From a virus: 42,726 nt of DNA. The translations under genes were made by a program, and so were the position numbers. The stretch is taken from positions 1 through 42,726 of IMG/VR virus record IMGVR_UViG_3300021197_000071; one strand, written 5' to 3'. A model generated the notes under the pieces. It saw nothing but the letters and a program-made list of their open reading frames with translations, ran no database searches and was not told the origin of the DNA. Positions within the stretch are counted from its first letter, which is position 1; each line of letters opens with the position of its first letter. Shown here piece by piece: positions 14,993 through 21,389 of the stretch.

Positions 14993-15002
14993 GAGGATAA
15001 TA

Positions 15003-15299
15003 ATGGCAAATTACGCAAAAGTTAACCCTCTCACAAAAAAAGTAGAGGAGGTTATTGTTGCTGAACAAGAGCATATAGATACACTTCCTAACAGAGAGTT
15101 ATGGATTAAAACTAATACTGGTGTAGTAGGTTCTACTTATGATGCAGATAAAGATTTAGTTATACCACCAAAACCTTACCCTTCTTGGGTTTATAAAGAA
15201 TCAGATAATACTTGGGAAGCTCCTACTGCTATGCCTAGCGGTAAAACTGGAGATACTCATATTTGGGATGAATCTAAAAAAGCTTGGGTCGAGAGGTAA
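15003..15299 (+). CDS. Fibre companion protein, copy 1 (98 aa)
   Basis: A 98-residue protein starting MANYAKVNPLTKKVEEVIVA, ending IPPKPYPSWVYKESDNTWEA then THIWDESKKAWVER. The Trp-rich C-terminal half ('PKPYPSWV...W.AP..MP.GK...WDE....WVE') matches that of the 114-residue gene at 16760, so the two are paralogues. Each follows a glycine-rich adhesin gene. Proteins of this type are very common beside fibre genes in marine phages. They may be fibre chaperones or tip caps; the function is not established. Confidence 0.7.
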   Translation: MANYAKVNPLTKKVEEVIVAEQEHIDTLPNRELWIKTNTGVVGSTYDADKDLVIPPKPYPSWVYKESDNTWEAPTAMPSGKTGDTHIWDESKKAWVER

Positions 15300-15305
15300 A
15301 TAATT

Positions 15306-16760
15306 ATGGGAGTTAAAGTAACAAATAATGGCTTTGGTACTATCTCAGCTGGTATAACTAGTAGTGCGACTACTGTTACTCTTGATACAGGACAAGGTGC
15401 TCGTTTCCCAACTTTAGCTAGTGGTGATTTCTTTTTTGGTACTCTTGTTGATACATCTAATAATATTGAAATTATAAAAGTTACTGCACGTTCTTCAGAC
15501 TCTATGACAGTAGTAAGAGGGCAAGATAATACATCAGCTCGTGCTTTTGCTATTGGTGATAGGTTTGAACTTAGACCTACAGCTGCATTATTTGAAAGTT
15601 TAGCAACGTCGACAATTACTTGGCAATCATCTATTAAAACATCAAGTTTTACAGCAATCGCTGGTGAAGCTTACTGGGTTGATACATCATCAAACACAGT
15701 AACTATTACTTTCCCTTCTTCTGCAAGTGTTGGAGATACGATTGAATTAGTAGACTATGCAAGAAATTGGGGAACAAACAAAATTATAATAGATAGTAAC
15801 GGCTTAAATTATCAAGGTGACCCAGATACATATAATGTTGAATACGACACAAGTGGTCAAGGATTGAGAATAGTTTATTCTGGTGCAACTAAAGGATGGA
15901 TTCCTACTTCTGATGATATTTCAGAAGATAATCCAGCACCTCCTACTTATAACATAAATACTTTAGTTATTGCTGGCGGTGGTTCTGGTGGTAACAGACA
16001 TGCTGGAGGCGGTGGTGCTGGTGGTATGTTAACAACAAACTCAGTAACTTTAACTTCTGGCATACAGTATACTATTACTGTAGGCGCTGGAGCGACTGGA
16101 ACAGCCTATGATGCGTCTGCTGGTAATACAGGAGTAAATTCAACTATTACTGGTTCTGGTTTAACAACACTTACTGCTTTCGGTGGAGGCGGTGGAGGTA
16201 TTTTCCACAATGCTGGTCACATAAATGGAACTAATGGTGGTTCTGGTGGCGGCGGCGGTTCTGAAAGTAGTGGAGGAACAGGAACATCTGGTCAAGGTAA
16301 TAATGGTGGTAATGGTGGTGGTCAATCTGCTCCCGATTACGGTGGTGCTGGAGGCGGAGGCGCTGGTGCTGTTGGTGCTAATGGTAGTGCTTCAGCTGGT
16401 GGCGCTGGTGGAGCTGGTTCAGCATCTTCAATTACTGGTTCATCTGTAACATATGCTGGAGGTGGCGGTGGTTCTTCTTACACTAACAATAGTGCAGGTG
16501 GCGCTGGCGGTTCTGGTGGTGGTGCGGCTGGTACTGGACAAGCTGCTGGAAATCATGCATCAGCGAATACTGGTGGTGGTGGGGGTGGTAACACACACAA
16601 CAACGCAGGTAGCCCATCTGGTAATGGTGGTTCTGGTGTAATAATATTAAGCGTACCTACTGCTAATTATTCTGGAACAACAACTGGTTCACCATCAGTT
16701 GCAACATCTGGTTCAAATAAAATATTAACCTTTAATGGTTCAGGGAGTTATACAGCATAA
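15306..16760 (+). CDS. Glycine-rich tail fibre/adhesin, copy 2 (484 aa)
   Basis: A 484-residue paralogue of the 13400 gene. Residues about 1-97 match closely (KVTNNGFGTISAGITSSATT; RGQDNTSARAFAIGDRFELR). The middle part is different and beta-rich (about 100-215). The C-terminal part from about residue 222 is a Gly/Ser/Ala-rich repeat region (for example GGGGGSESSGGTGTSG), ending in a non-Gly cap (VATSGSNKILTFNGSGSYTA). The shared base and unlike tips fit two adhesins attached to the same site. The start is 6 nt after the companion gene, and the stop overlaps the second companion (TAATG). Confidence 0.75.
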   Translation: MGVKVTNNGFGTISAGITSSATTVTLDTGQGARFPTLASGDFFFGTLVDTSNNIEIIKVTARSSDSMTVVRGQDNTSARAFAIGDRFELRPTAALFESLATSTITWQSSIKTSSFTAIAGEAYWVDTSSNTVTITFPSSASVGDTIELVDYARNWGTNKIIIDSNGLNYQGDPDTYNVEYDTSGQGLRIVYSGATKGWIPTSDDISEDNPAPPTYNINTLVIAGGGSGGNRHAGGGGAGGMLTTNSVTLTSGIQYTITVGAGATGTAYDASAGNTGVNSTITGSGLTTLTAFGGGGGGIFHNAGHINGTNGGSGGGGGSESSGGTGTSGQGNNGGNGGGQSAPDYGGAGGGGAGAVGANGSASAGGAGGAGSASSITGSSVTYAGGGGGSSYTNNSAGGAGGSGGGAAGTGQAAGNHASANTGGGGGGNTHNNAGSPSGNGGSGVIILSVPTANYSGTTTGSPSVATSGSNKILTFNGSGSYTA

Positions 16761-17104
16761 TGGCACATTTTGCAAAATTAGGAATGGGTAATGTAGTTTT
16801 AAGAGTTGAAGCCGTATCAAACGATATTGCTAAAAATGAACAAGCTGGAGTAGATTTTTTAAATAAACTATATGGAACAAGAGATGTTTGGAAACAAACG
16901 TCTTATAATAAAAAAATAAGAAAAAACTATGCTGGTGTTGGTTTTACTTATGATGAAGCTAGAGATGCTTTTATTGCACCAAAACCTTATAATAGTTGGG
17001 TTTTAGATAAAGAAACTTGTATTTGGAAAGCTCCTAAAGATTATCCTGATGATGGGAAAAGATATTATTGGGATGAGTCGAAAACAAACTGGGTTGAAGA
17101 ATGA
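16760..17104 (+). CDS. Fibre companion protein, copy 2 (114 aa)
   Basis: A 114-residue protein with MAHFAKLGMGNVVLRVEAVS, the motif QTSYNKKIRKNYAGVGFTYD (about 52-71), and IAPKPYNSWVLDKETCIWKA then YYWDESKTNWVEE. The full-length form of this family ('MAHFA.L...NVV..V..V.N...RKNYAG.G..YD...D.FI.PKPY.SW.L......W..P...P.DGK.Y.WDE....W') is one I know well from marine phages, but without a defined function. It is a longer paralogue of the 98-residue companion at 15003. Coupled to the adhesin upstream and to the small gene downstream (ATGA). Confidence 0.75.
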   Translation: MAHFAKLGMGNVVLRVEAVSNDIAKNEQAGVDFLNKLYGTRDVWKQTSYNKKIRKNYAGVGFTYDEARDAFIAPKPYNSWVLDKETCIWKAPKDYPDDGKRYYWDESKTNWVEE

Positions 17105-17277
17105 CAACAAGGACTCCTTTATATATGTTGCCTAATGGAACATTTATTAGAACAGCAGATTCTGTTCCTGAAGGTAGTGTAATAGTAGAAGAACCACCGA
17201 TGCCTGAAGAACCAGAGGTAAAGGTAGAAGATCAAACAGCAGCTGTGGTAGCCGCAATGAGGTTAGGTAATGGCTAA
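17101..17277 (+). CDS. Small Pro/Glu-rich protein (58 aa)
   Basis: A 58-residue gene coupled at both ends: ATGA with the fibre companion, and an 8-nt overlap with the next gene. The protein begins MTTRTPLYMLPNGTFIRTAD, then is acidic and Pro-rich (EEPPMPEEPEVKVEDQ), ending in a short helix. Not recognised. Tight packing in the operon is the main evidence that it is expressed. Confidence 0.6.
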   Translation: MTTRTPLYMLPNGTFIRTADSVPEGSVIVEEPPMPEEPEVKVEDQTAAVVAAMRLGNG

Positions 17278-17446
17278 AGCAGCAGAGATAGAACAAGAAT
17301 TACTAAAGCATGAAGCGATTTGTGCTGAGCGATATGAGATGATTATATTTCGTATTGAGCGATTAGAAAAGATTATGATTGTAGCGGCTGGCGCTATGAT
17401 TATAGGACTAACGTCAATCCTAGCAACAATATTAATAGGAGGATAA
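17270..17446 (+). CDS. Small single-pass membrane protein (58 aa)
   Basis: A 58-residue protein: a charged helical N-terminal half (MAKAAEIEQELLKHEAICAE, then RIERLEK) followed by a C-terminal transmembrane helix (IMIVAAGAMIIGLTSILATI). The N-in/C-tail-anchored layout resembles small phage haemolysin XhlA-like or holin accessory proteins, which carry an amphipathic helix before a C-terminal membrane helix. It starts inside the 3' end of the preceding gene, and its stop abuts the next ATG. It opens the membrane/lysis block, so a role in lysis is plausible. Confidence 0.65.
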   Translation: MAKAAEIEQELLKHEAICAERYEMIIFRIERLEKIMIVAAGAMIIGLTSILATILIGG

Positions 17447-17578
17447 ATGAATAAAAATAAAAAAACAAAGTCTAAAGGTATGACTTACAAAGCAGGCGGA
17501 GTAATTTTTAAAAACTGCCCAACTTGTAAAACTAAAACTGCGTGTAAAAAAGCAGGTCGTTGCCTTAAAAAGACTTAG
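17447..17578 (+). CDS. Small Cys-rich, zinc-knuckle-like protein (43 aa)
   Basis: A 43-residue, Lys-rich protein, start directly after the previous stop with AGGAGG 6 nt upstream. It holds four Cys in the layout C-x2-C-x5-C-x5-C (CPTCKTKTACKKAGRC), which could bind zinc, and the motif YKAGGVIF resembling the YKDGG motif of the small genes at 3634 and 3893. Too short for a safe family call. A nucleic-acid-binding or structural role is possible. Confidence 0.6.
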   Translation: MNKNKKTKSKGMTYKAGGVIFKNCPTCKTKTACKKAGRCLKKT

Positions 17579-17592
17579 ATTGAGGTACTTAC

Positions 17593-18198
17593 ATGCGTCG
17601 GATGACTTGGGGAGCAAAACTATTTCTTTTTATAGTCTCTGTCATCTTTGGCGGAGTGTTAATGTTATTTGCAAATGTAGCGTTTGCAGAGACTAATACT
17701 ATTTCTAGTACAGTCACAGGCACTACTACTGTAGATAAAACCCCACCTACTGCATCAGCACCTTCTATAGTTATTAACAACCAAGATGTTTGTACGTCAG
17801 CATCATCAGTAGCTGTACAGACTCAGATACTTGGTTTTGCTACAGGTCAAACTGTTACAGACGAAAATTGTGAAAGATTAAAACTTGCTCGTTCTTTATA
17901 TGGGATGGGTATGAAAGTTGCTGCAGTATCTGTTCTTTGCCAAGATGAACGTGTTTGGGAAGGTATGTGGATGGCTGGAACACCATGTCCATATCTTGGT
18001 ACTATAGGTAAAGCAGCTACAGAAGCTTGGAAAGATAACGATTACCAAGCACCTACAATAGAAAGTTTACAAAAAGAAAAAGTAAAAGAGGTAAAAGAAG
18101 AAAAGAAAAAAGTAACTAAACCACAGGAGGGTAGTAATGTTGATAAAAAAGGTCTTTCCATTTTTGGCGGTCTTGCTGTTTTATTGTTCCTCCTCTAG
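17593..18198 (+). CDS. Secreted/periplasmic protein with signal peptide (201 aa)
   Basis: The 201-residue protein starts with a clear Sec signal: basic MRRM, hydrophobic LFLFIVSVIFGGVLMLF, and a probable cleavage after NVAFA. The mature part contains four Cys (VCTSAS; ENCERLK; VLCQDER; GTPCPYLG), which may form disulphides, and a conserved-looking core SLYGMGMKVAAVSVLC. A Lys/Glu-rich stretch (about 155-185) leads to a hydrophobic C-terminal end (LSIFGGLAVLLFLL), so it may be anchored. The last 62 nt overlap the start of the next gene in another frame. A phage-made exported protein between fibre and lysis genes is unusual; function unknown. Confidence 0.7.
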   Translation: MRRMTWGAKLFLFIVSVIFGGVLMLFANVAFAETNTISSTVTGTTTVDKTPPTASAPSIVINNQDVCTSASSVAVQTQILGFATGQTVTDENCERLKLARSLYGMGMKVAAVSVLCQDERVWEGMWMAGTPCPYLGTIGKAATEAWKDNDYQAPTIESLQKEKVKEVKEEKKKVTKPQEGSNVDKKGLSIFGGLAVLLFLL

Positions 18199-19663
18199 TG
18201 CATATGACCAACAATATACAGTTGGTGGTGTAGGCCCTAATGGTGGTACTGTTACAACGGTTACTGTTGTACCTGAACTTACTAATACTGAAGAAGTTAT
18301 GGTAGGTGATTTTTTAGAGACTACATACACATATACTTATACAGAGACGGTTGAAGAAACTGTTAACCAAACTTCATACGAAACTGTAACTGTTATTACA
18401 GAAAAAACAGACCAACTTATAGATACAGCTACTGTAACAAACAGTAACATTTCAACTAATTGTTCGTGGGCTAATAGTGCAGATTTTTGCACTGGCAGTC
18501 AAACTGTAGGTGGTGGGTCTAAAACATATGACTTTGATTTATCAGATTACCAGAATAAAACAGGCGTAGATTACGGCGCTAAAGTATTTTCACATGGCTC
18601 TAATGCAAATGTACCTTTATGTAATGCAACTAACGGTGACTGCAAAGATGAGTTTAAAGTTACTGTAAAATTATTAAACGACGGATCTGTAACAGAAACC
18701 TATACTCATAACTATACTAGTATGAATTGGATAGGGTCTCAGGATTTTTCTTATTCTCAAGATGTATCTAGTATAGCTTTTGATTCAGCTTCATTAGAGT
18801 TATATGGTATGGACGCAGGGTATTTTAATGGGTACTTTGGCCCCGGTTTTTCTGATGCTTTCTTTAATTTAACATATAACAATATATCTGAGATAATTAA
18901 TCAAATTATTACTCAGGTTGAAATGAATACTATATTAACAGCTACTGAGTACGCTTATAATTCTCAGTATATACCCCCACCCCCACCTGTAGAAATAGAT
19001 TATTCTGATTATAATGCTGATTCAGGCACTGTATTCGAAATGGAATTAGAAAATTTTGACGGAGGTATAACTACTTTTGAAGTAGAAGTTATGGACACAC
19101 CTACAGGTGATTTTGAGATTGCTATAAGTGAAGTAGAGTCTTTTGATATAGAACTCCCTTCAGATATGGCAGAACCAGAACCAGCAATGGTAGAGGTAGC
19201 AGCATCGGAGGAGCCGCAGCCTGAGACTGTAAGTGGAGATACCAATGAAACACAAGAACAAGCAGAAGATTCACAATCTGGAGAGGAGCAGGCTAGTGAA
19301 TCCGAACCTGTTCGAACCGCAAAGTCTTCAGGAGATAGCAACAAAACTAGAACTGAAGCCGGGGGAAAAAATACAGAAACCACCGAAAAACCAAAGCCTA
19401 GTAATACAAAAACATCAAATAAAAGAAGCACTTCTGTTGCTTACTCAACAGTCATGGAAACAGTGCGATTAGTAACAATGCAGCAATCTCAAGCTGTTAA
19501 GAATTTTAATGAGTATAGGTCAGTTACAATACCTACTACTGAGTTTTATACCTCTTACCAACTTGATGGTGGTAATAATTACGATAACCCGTATGCTGAG
19601 TATTATACAGGAGCGTCAGATTATCTATGGAATGAAATGGTGGATTTACAATGGCAGAATTAG
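18137..19663 (+). CDS. Exported Thr-rich protein with signal peptide (508 aa)
   Basis: A 508-residue protein with a signal peptide (MLIKKVFPFLAVLLFYCSSS, likely cut after SSSSA). The mature protein is Thr/Tyr-rich and probably beta (VGDFLETTYTYTYTETVEET). It has a Pro linker PPPPPVEIDYSDYN (about 283-296), then a long acidic Glu/Ser/Thr-rich disordered region (about 340-430), and a C-terminal part rich in Tyr (PYAEYYTGASDYLWNEM). A GGAGG site lies inside the preceding gene. Cys at the signal end lacks a proper lipobox. It is coupled to the spanin-like gene. Function not recognised; it may act in the periplasm or at the envelope during infection or release. Confidence 0.7.
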   Translation: MLIKKVFPFLAVLLFYCSSSSAYDQQYTVGGVGPNGGTVTTVTVVPELTNTEEVMVGDFLETTYTYTYTETVEETVNQTSYETVTVITEKTDQLIDTATVTNSNISTNCSWANSADFCTGSQTVGGGSKTYDFDLSDYQNKTGVDYGAKVFSHGSNANVPLCNATNGDCKDEFKVTVKLLNDGSVTETYTHNYTSMNWIGSQDFSYSQDVSSIAFDSASLELYGMDAGYFNGYFGPGFSDAFFNLTYNNISEIINQIITQVEMNTILTATEYAYNSQYIPPPPPVEIDYSDYNADSGTVFEMELENFDGGITTFEVEVMDTPTGDFEIAISEVESFDIELPSDMAEPEPAMVEVAASEEPQPETVSGDTNETQEQAEDSQSGEEQASESEPVRTAKSSGDSNKTRTEAGGKNTETTEKPKPSNTKTSNKRSTSVAYSTVMETVRLVTMQQSQAVKNFNEYRSVTIPTTEFYTSYQLDGGNNYDNPYAEYYTGASDYLWNEMVDLQWQN

Positions 19664-20163
19664 ATGTAGGTGGAGTGAAATTAAAAGGGGGTAAGGGGTT
19701 AACAATCCTTATCGCAATAGGAACAGTAGTAAGTTCGCTGTATGGCGGGTTTGTAATGTATAAAGACTATATGGATATGAAAGAAAAACTATCTGGTTTA
19801 GATACAGGTGCTATTGAAGCACAATTAGAAACCTCAATGATTAAATTAGATGAGGCAATAGATTATGCAAAAGATATTAAAGACGATTTACGAAGCGATG
19901 TCATCCAAGTTGAAAAAGCTTTGGGGCAAGTTGAAGACCGTATTAGGCAAGTCGAAGGTGAAAACAGAGAAACCATCCGAGACGCGAAAGACCACTTCGA
20001 AACCAAAACGGAAAAAGTTGAAGACGAAATAATTGCTGCTAAAGAATATTTTTCAGATAAAACTATGGATATGGATGAAAAATTTATACAATTAGAAGAA
20101 AGAATTAATAAAAAGCTAGAACGAGCTTTAGATAATCCGCTTCTTAAGGAGATGGGGAAATGA
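19651..20163 (+). CDS. Membrane-anchored coiled-coil protein, inner-membrane spanin-like
   Basis: A 170-residue protein with one N-terminal transmembrane helix (about 17-38: LTILIAIGTVVSSLYGGFVM) followed by a long charged coiled coil (about 45-165, with VEKALGQVEDRIRQVEGENR). This is the architecture of inner-membrane spanin subunits or periplasm-spanning accessory proteins. It sits 5' of holin and endolysin genes, supporting a lysis role. No matching small outer-membrane lipoprotein was found embedded or nearby, so the spanin call is tentative. Starts inside the 3' end of the exported-protein gene and overlaps the next by 4 nt (ATGA). Confidence 0.6.
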   Translation: MAELDVGGVKLKGGKGLTILIAIGTVVSSLYGGFVMYKDYMDMKEKLSGLDTGAIEAQLETSMIKLDEAIDYAKDIKDDLRSDVIQVEKALGQVEDRIRQVEGENRETIRDAKDHFETKTEKVEDEIIAAKEYFSDKTMDMDEKFIQLEERINKKLERALDNPLLKEMGK

Positions 20164-20498
20164 AGTTTGACTCTGTAGATAAAAATAATAATGGCACTAT
20201 TGAAGAACAAGAGTGGGCAGAAATGCAAGTCGAATTCGAAAGAAAAAGACTTGAGGATGAAGATGCTAAAAGAGATAGTCAGCGCAAAATGGCGTGGTTT
20301 TCTTTGGTGGGTATGTTGGTTTACCCTTCTGGTGTTTTTCTATCTAGCCTTATTGGTTTGGATACTGCTGCGGACTTATTAGCATCGATGGCTAATATTT
20401 ATTATGTATCTATAGCAGCTTTAGTAGGAGCCTATTTTGGCTTTACTAATCTTAATAATAAAGTAGGAGGAGGTTCAAATGTTAAACCTAGTAAGTAG
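20160..20498 (+). CDS. EF-hand plus membrane protein, holin-like (112 aa)
   Basis: The N-terminus carries a textbook EF-hand calcium loop at residues 7-18 (DKNNNGTIEEQE, with Asp1, Asn3, Asn5, Gly6, Ile8 and Glu12). A charged helix follows (RKRLEDEDAKRDSQRK), then two transmembrane helices (MAWFSLVGMLVYPSGVFLSS; IYYVSIAALVGAYFGF). I recall similar proteins in other marine phages. The location between a spanin-like gene and a GTA-type holin indicates a lysis-related membrane protein, possibly a holin or antiholin whose activity responds to Ca2+. The calcium role is inferred from the motif only. It overlaps the holin gene by 20 nt. Confidence 0.7.
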   Translation: MKFDSVDKNNNGTIEEQEWAEMQVEFERKRLEDEDAKRDSQRKMAWFSLVGMLVYPSGVFLSSLIGLDTAADLLASMANIYYVSIAALVGAYFGFTNLNNKVGGGSNVKPSK

Positions 20499-20883
20499 TT
20501 TAGTTGGCCCTGTAACAGGGTTGCTAGATAAATTTGTAGAAGACAAAGATACTAAAAACAAGTTAGCTCATGAAATTGCTACGATGGCAGAGAAACAAGC
20601 CCACGAAGCAAACATGGCACAAGTAGAAGTTAATAAAGCAGAAGCACAACACCGAAGCTTATTTGTTGCAGGTTGGCGGCCATTTGTCGGCTGGATTTGC
20701 GCCACTGCGTTGTTATACCATTTTGTTCTTAACCCAATTATAATGTTTGGAGCTGGCTGGGCTGGGGTAGAGATACCAGAATTACCTGCGTTTGATATGG
20801 ACAGTTTGATGACTGTCTTGTTAGGTATGCTTGGTCTTGGGGGTTTGCGTAGCTATGAAAAAAGTAAAGGATTAGCTAAATGA
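20479..20883 (+). CDS. Holin, GTA 3TM type
   Basis: A 134-residue membrane protein of the gene-transfer-agent holin type: N-terminal amphipathic part with GPVTGLLDKFVEDKDTKNKL, then EVNKAEAQHRSLFVAGWRPF, a transmembrane segment (WICATALLYHFVLNPIIMFG), and a final one (MTVLLGMLGLGGLRSYE). The 'EAQHRSLFVAGWRPFVGW' block is the family hallmark. It should form inner-membrane holes that release the endolysin. GGAGGAGG precedes the start, and the stop overlaps the endolysin start (ATGA), giving a holin-endolysin pair. Confidence 0.85.
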   Translation: MLNLVSSLVGPVTGLLDKFVEDKDTKNKLAHEIATMAEKQAHEANMAQVEVNKAEAQHRSLFVAGWRPFVGWICATALLYHFVLNPIIMFGAGWAGVEIPELPAFDMDSLMTVLLGMLGLGGLRSYEKSKGLAK

Positions 20884-21389
20884 AAGAAAACTTTAGTACA
20901 TGTTTAGATATGCTTCTTAAGCACGAAGGCGGTTTTGTTGACCATCCTCGTGATCCCGGAGGTATGACAAATCTAGGCGTGACATTAGCAGTCTATGAAG
21001 ATTATCTAGGCCGTGATGTAAGTGAAGACGAGATGCGTAGTCTTACACCTGAAAATGTAGCTCCTGTATATAAACAAAACTATTGGGACAGAGTTAAAGG
21101 TGATGAACTACCCTCTGGTGTAGATTGGTCTGTGTTTGACTGGGCTGTTAACAGCGGGCCATCAAGAGCGTCAAAGGCACTACAACGTATTGTAGGTTCT
21201 TACCCTGATGGTGCTATAGGGCCTAATACTTTAGCAAAAGTTTTTGAAGCTGACGTACATGTAATTTTAAATAATATGCACAAAAATAGACAAGAGTTCT
21301 ATGAAAACCTTAAAACATTTGATACATTTGGAAAAGGTTGGACTAGAAGAAATAATGAAACACTAGCTCAATCATTGGAGATGGTGTAA
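20880..21389 (+). CDS. Endolysin, glycoside hydrolase 108 family
   Basis: The 169-residue enzyme cuts peptidoglycan glycan strands at the end of infection. The N-terminal GH108 domain shows LLKHEGGFVDHPRDPGGMTN, with Glu16 of the EGGF motif as catalytic acid. The C-terminal half (VDWSVFDWAVNSGPSRASKA; DGAIGPNTLAKV) is the peptidoglycan-binding part usual in this family. There is no signal peptide, so it depends on the holin immediately upstream. Full length for the family. It overlaps the nozzle gene by 1 nt (TAATG). Confidence 0.92.
   Translation: MKENFSTCLDMLLKHEGGFVDHPRDPGGMTNLGVTLAVYEDYLGRDVSEDEMRSLTPENVAPVYKQNYWDRVKGDELPSGVDWSVFDWAVNSGPSRASKALQRIVGSYPDGAIGPNTLAKVFEADVHVILNNMHKNRQEFYENLKTFDTFGKGWTRRNNETLAQSLEMV

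Noticed and set aside
14411-16641. Open frames opposite or alongside the glycine-rich adhesin regions, encoding Ala/Cys/Ile- or Val/Leu-rich peptides
   Set aside because: They are by-products of GGN-rich codons: alternative frames of repeated GGTGGT runs lack stops, their peptides are low complexity, and no ribosome sites fit.
18137-18205. Lipoprotein signal (outer-membrane spanin) in the 508-residue exported protein
   Set aside because: The residues before the Cys (LFY) do not match a lipobox. A signal peptidase I site after SSSSA fits better.
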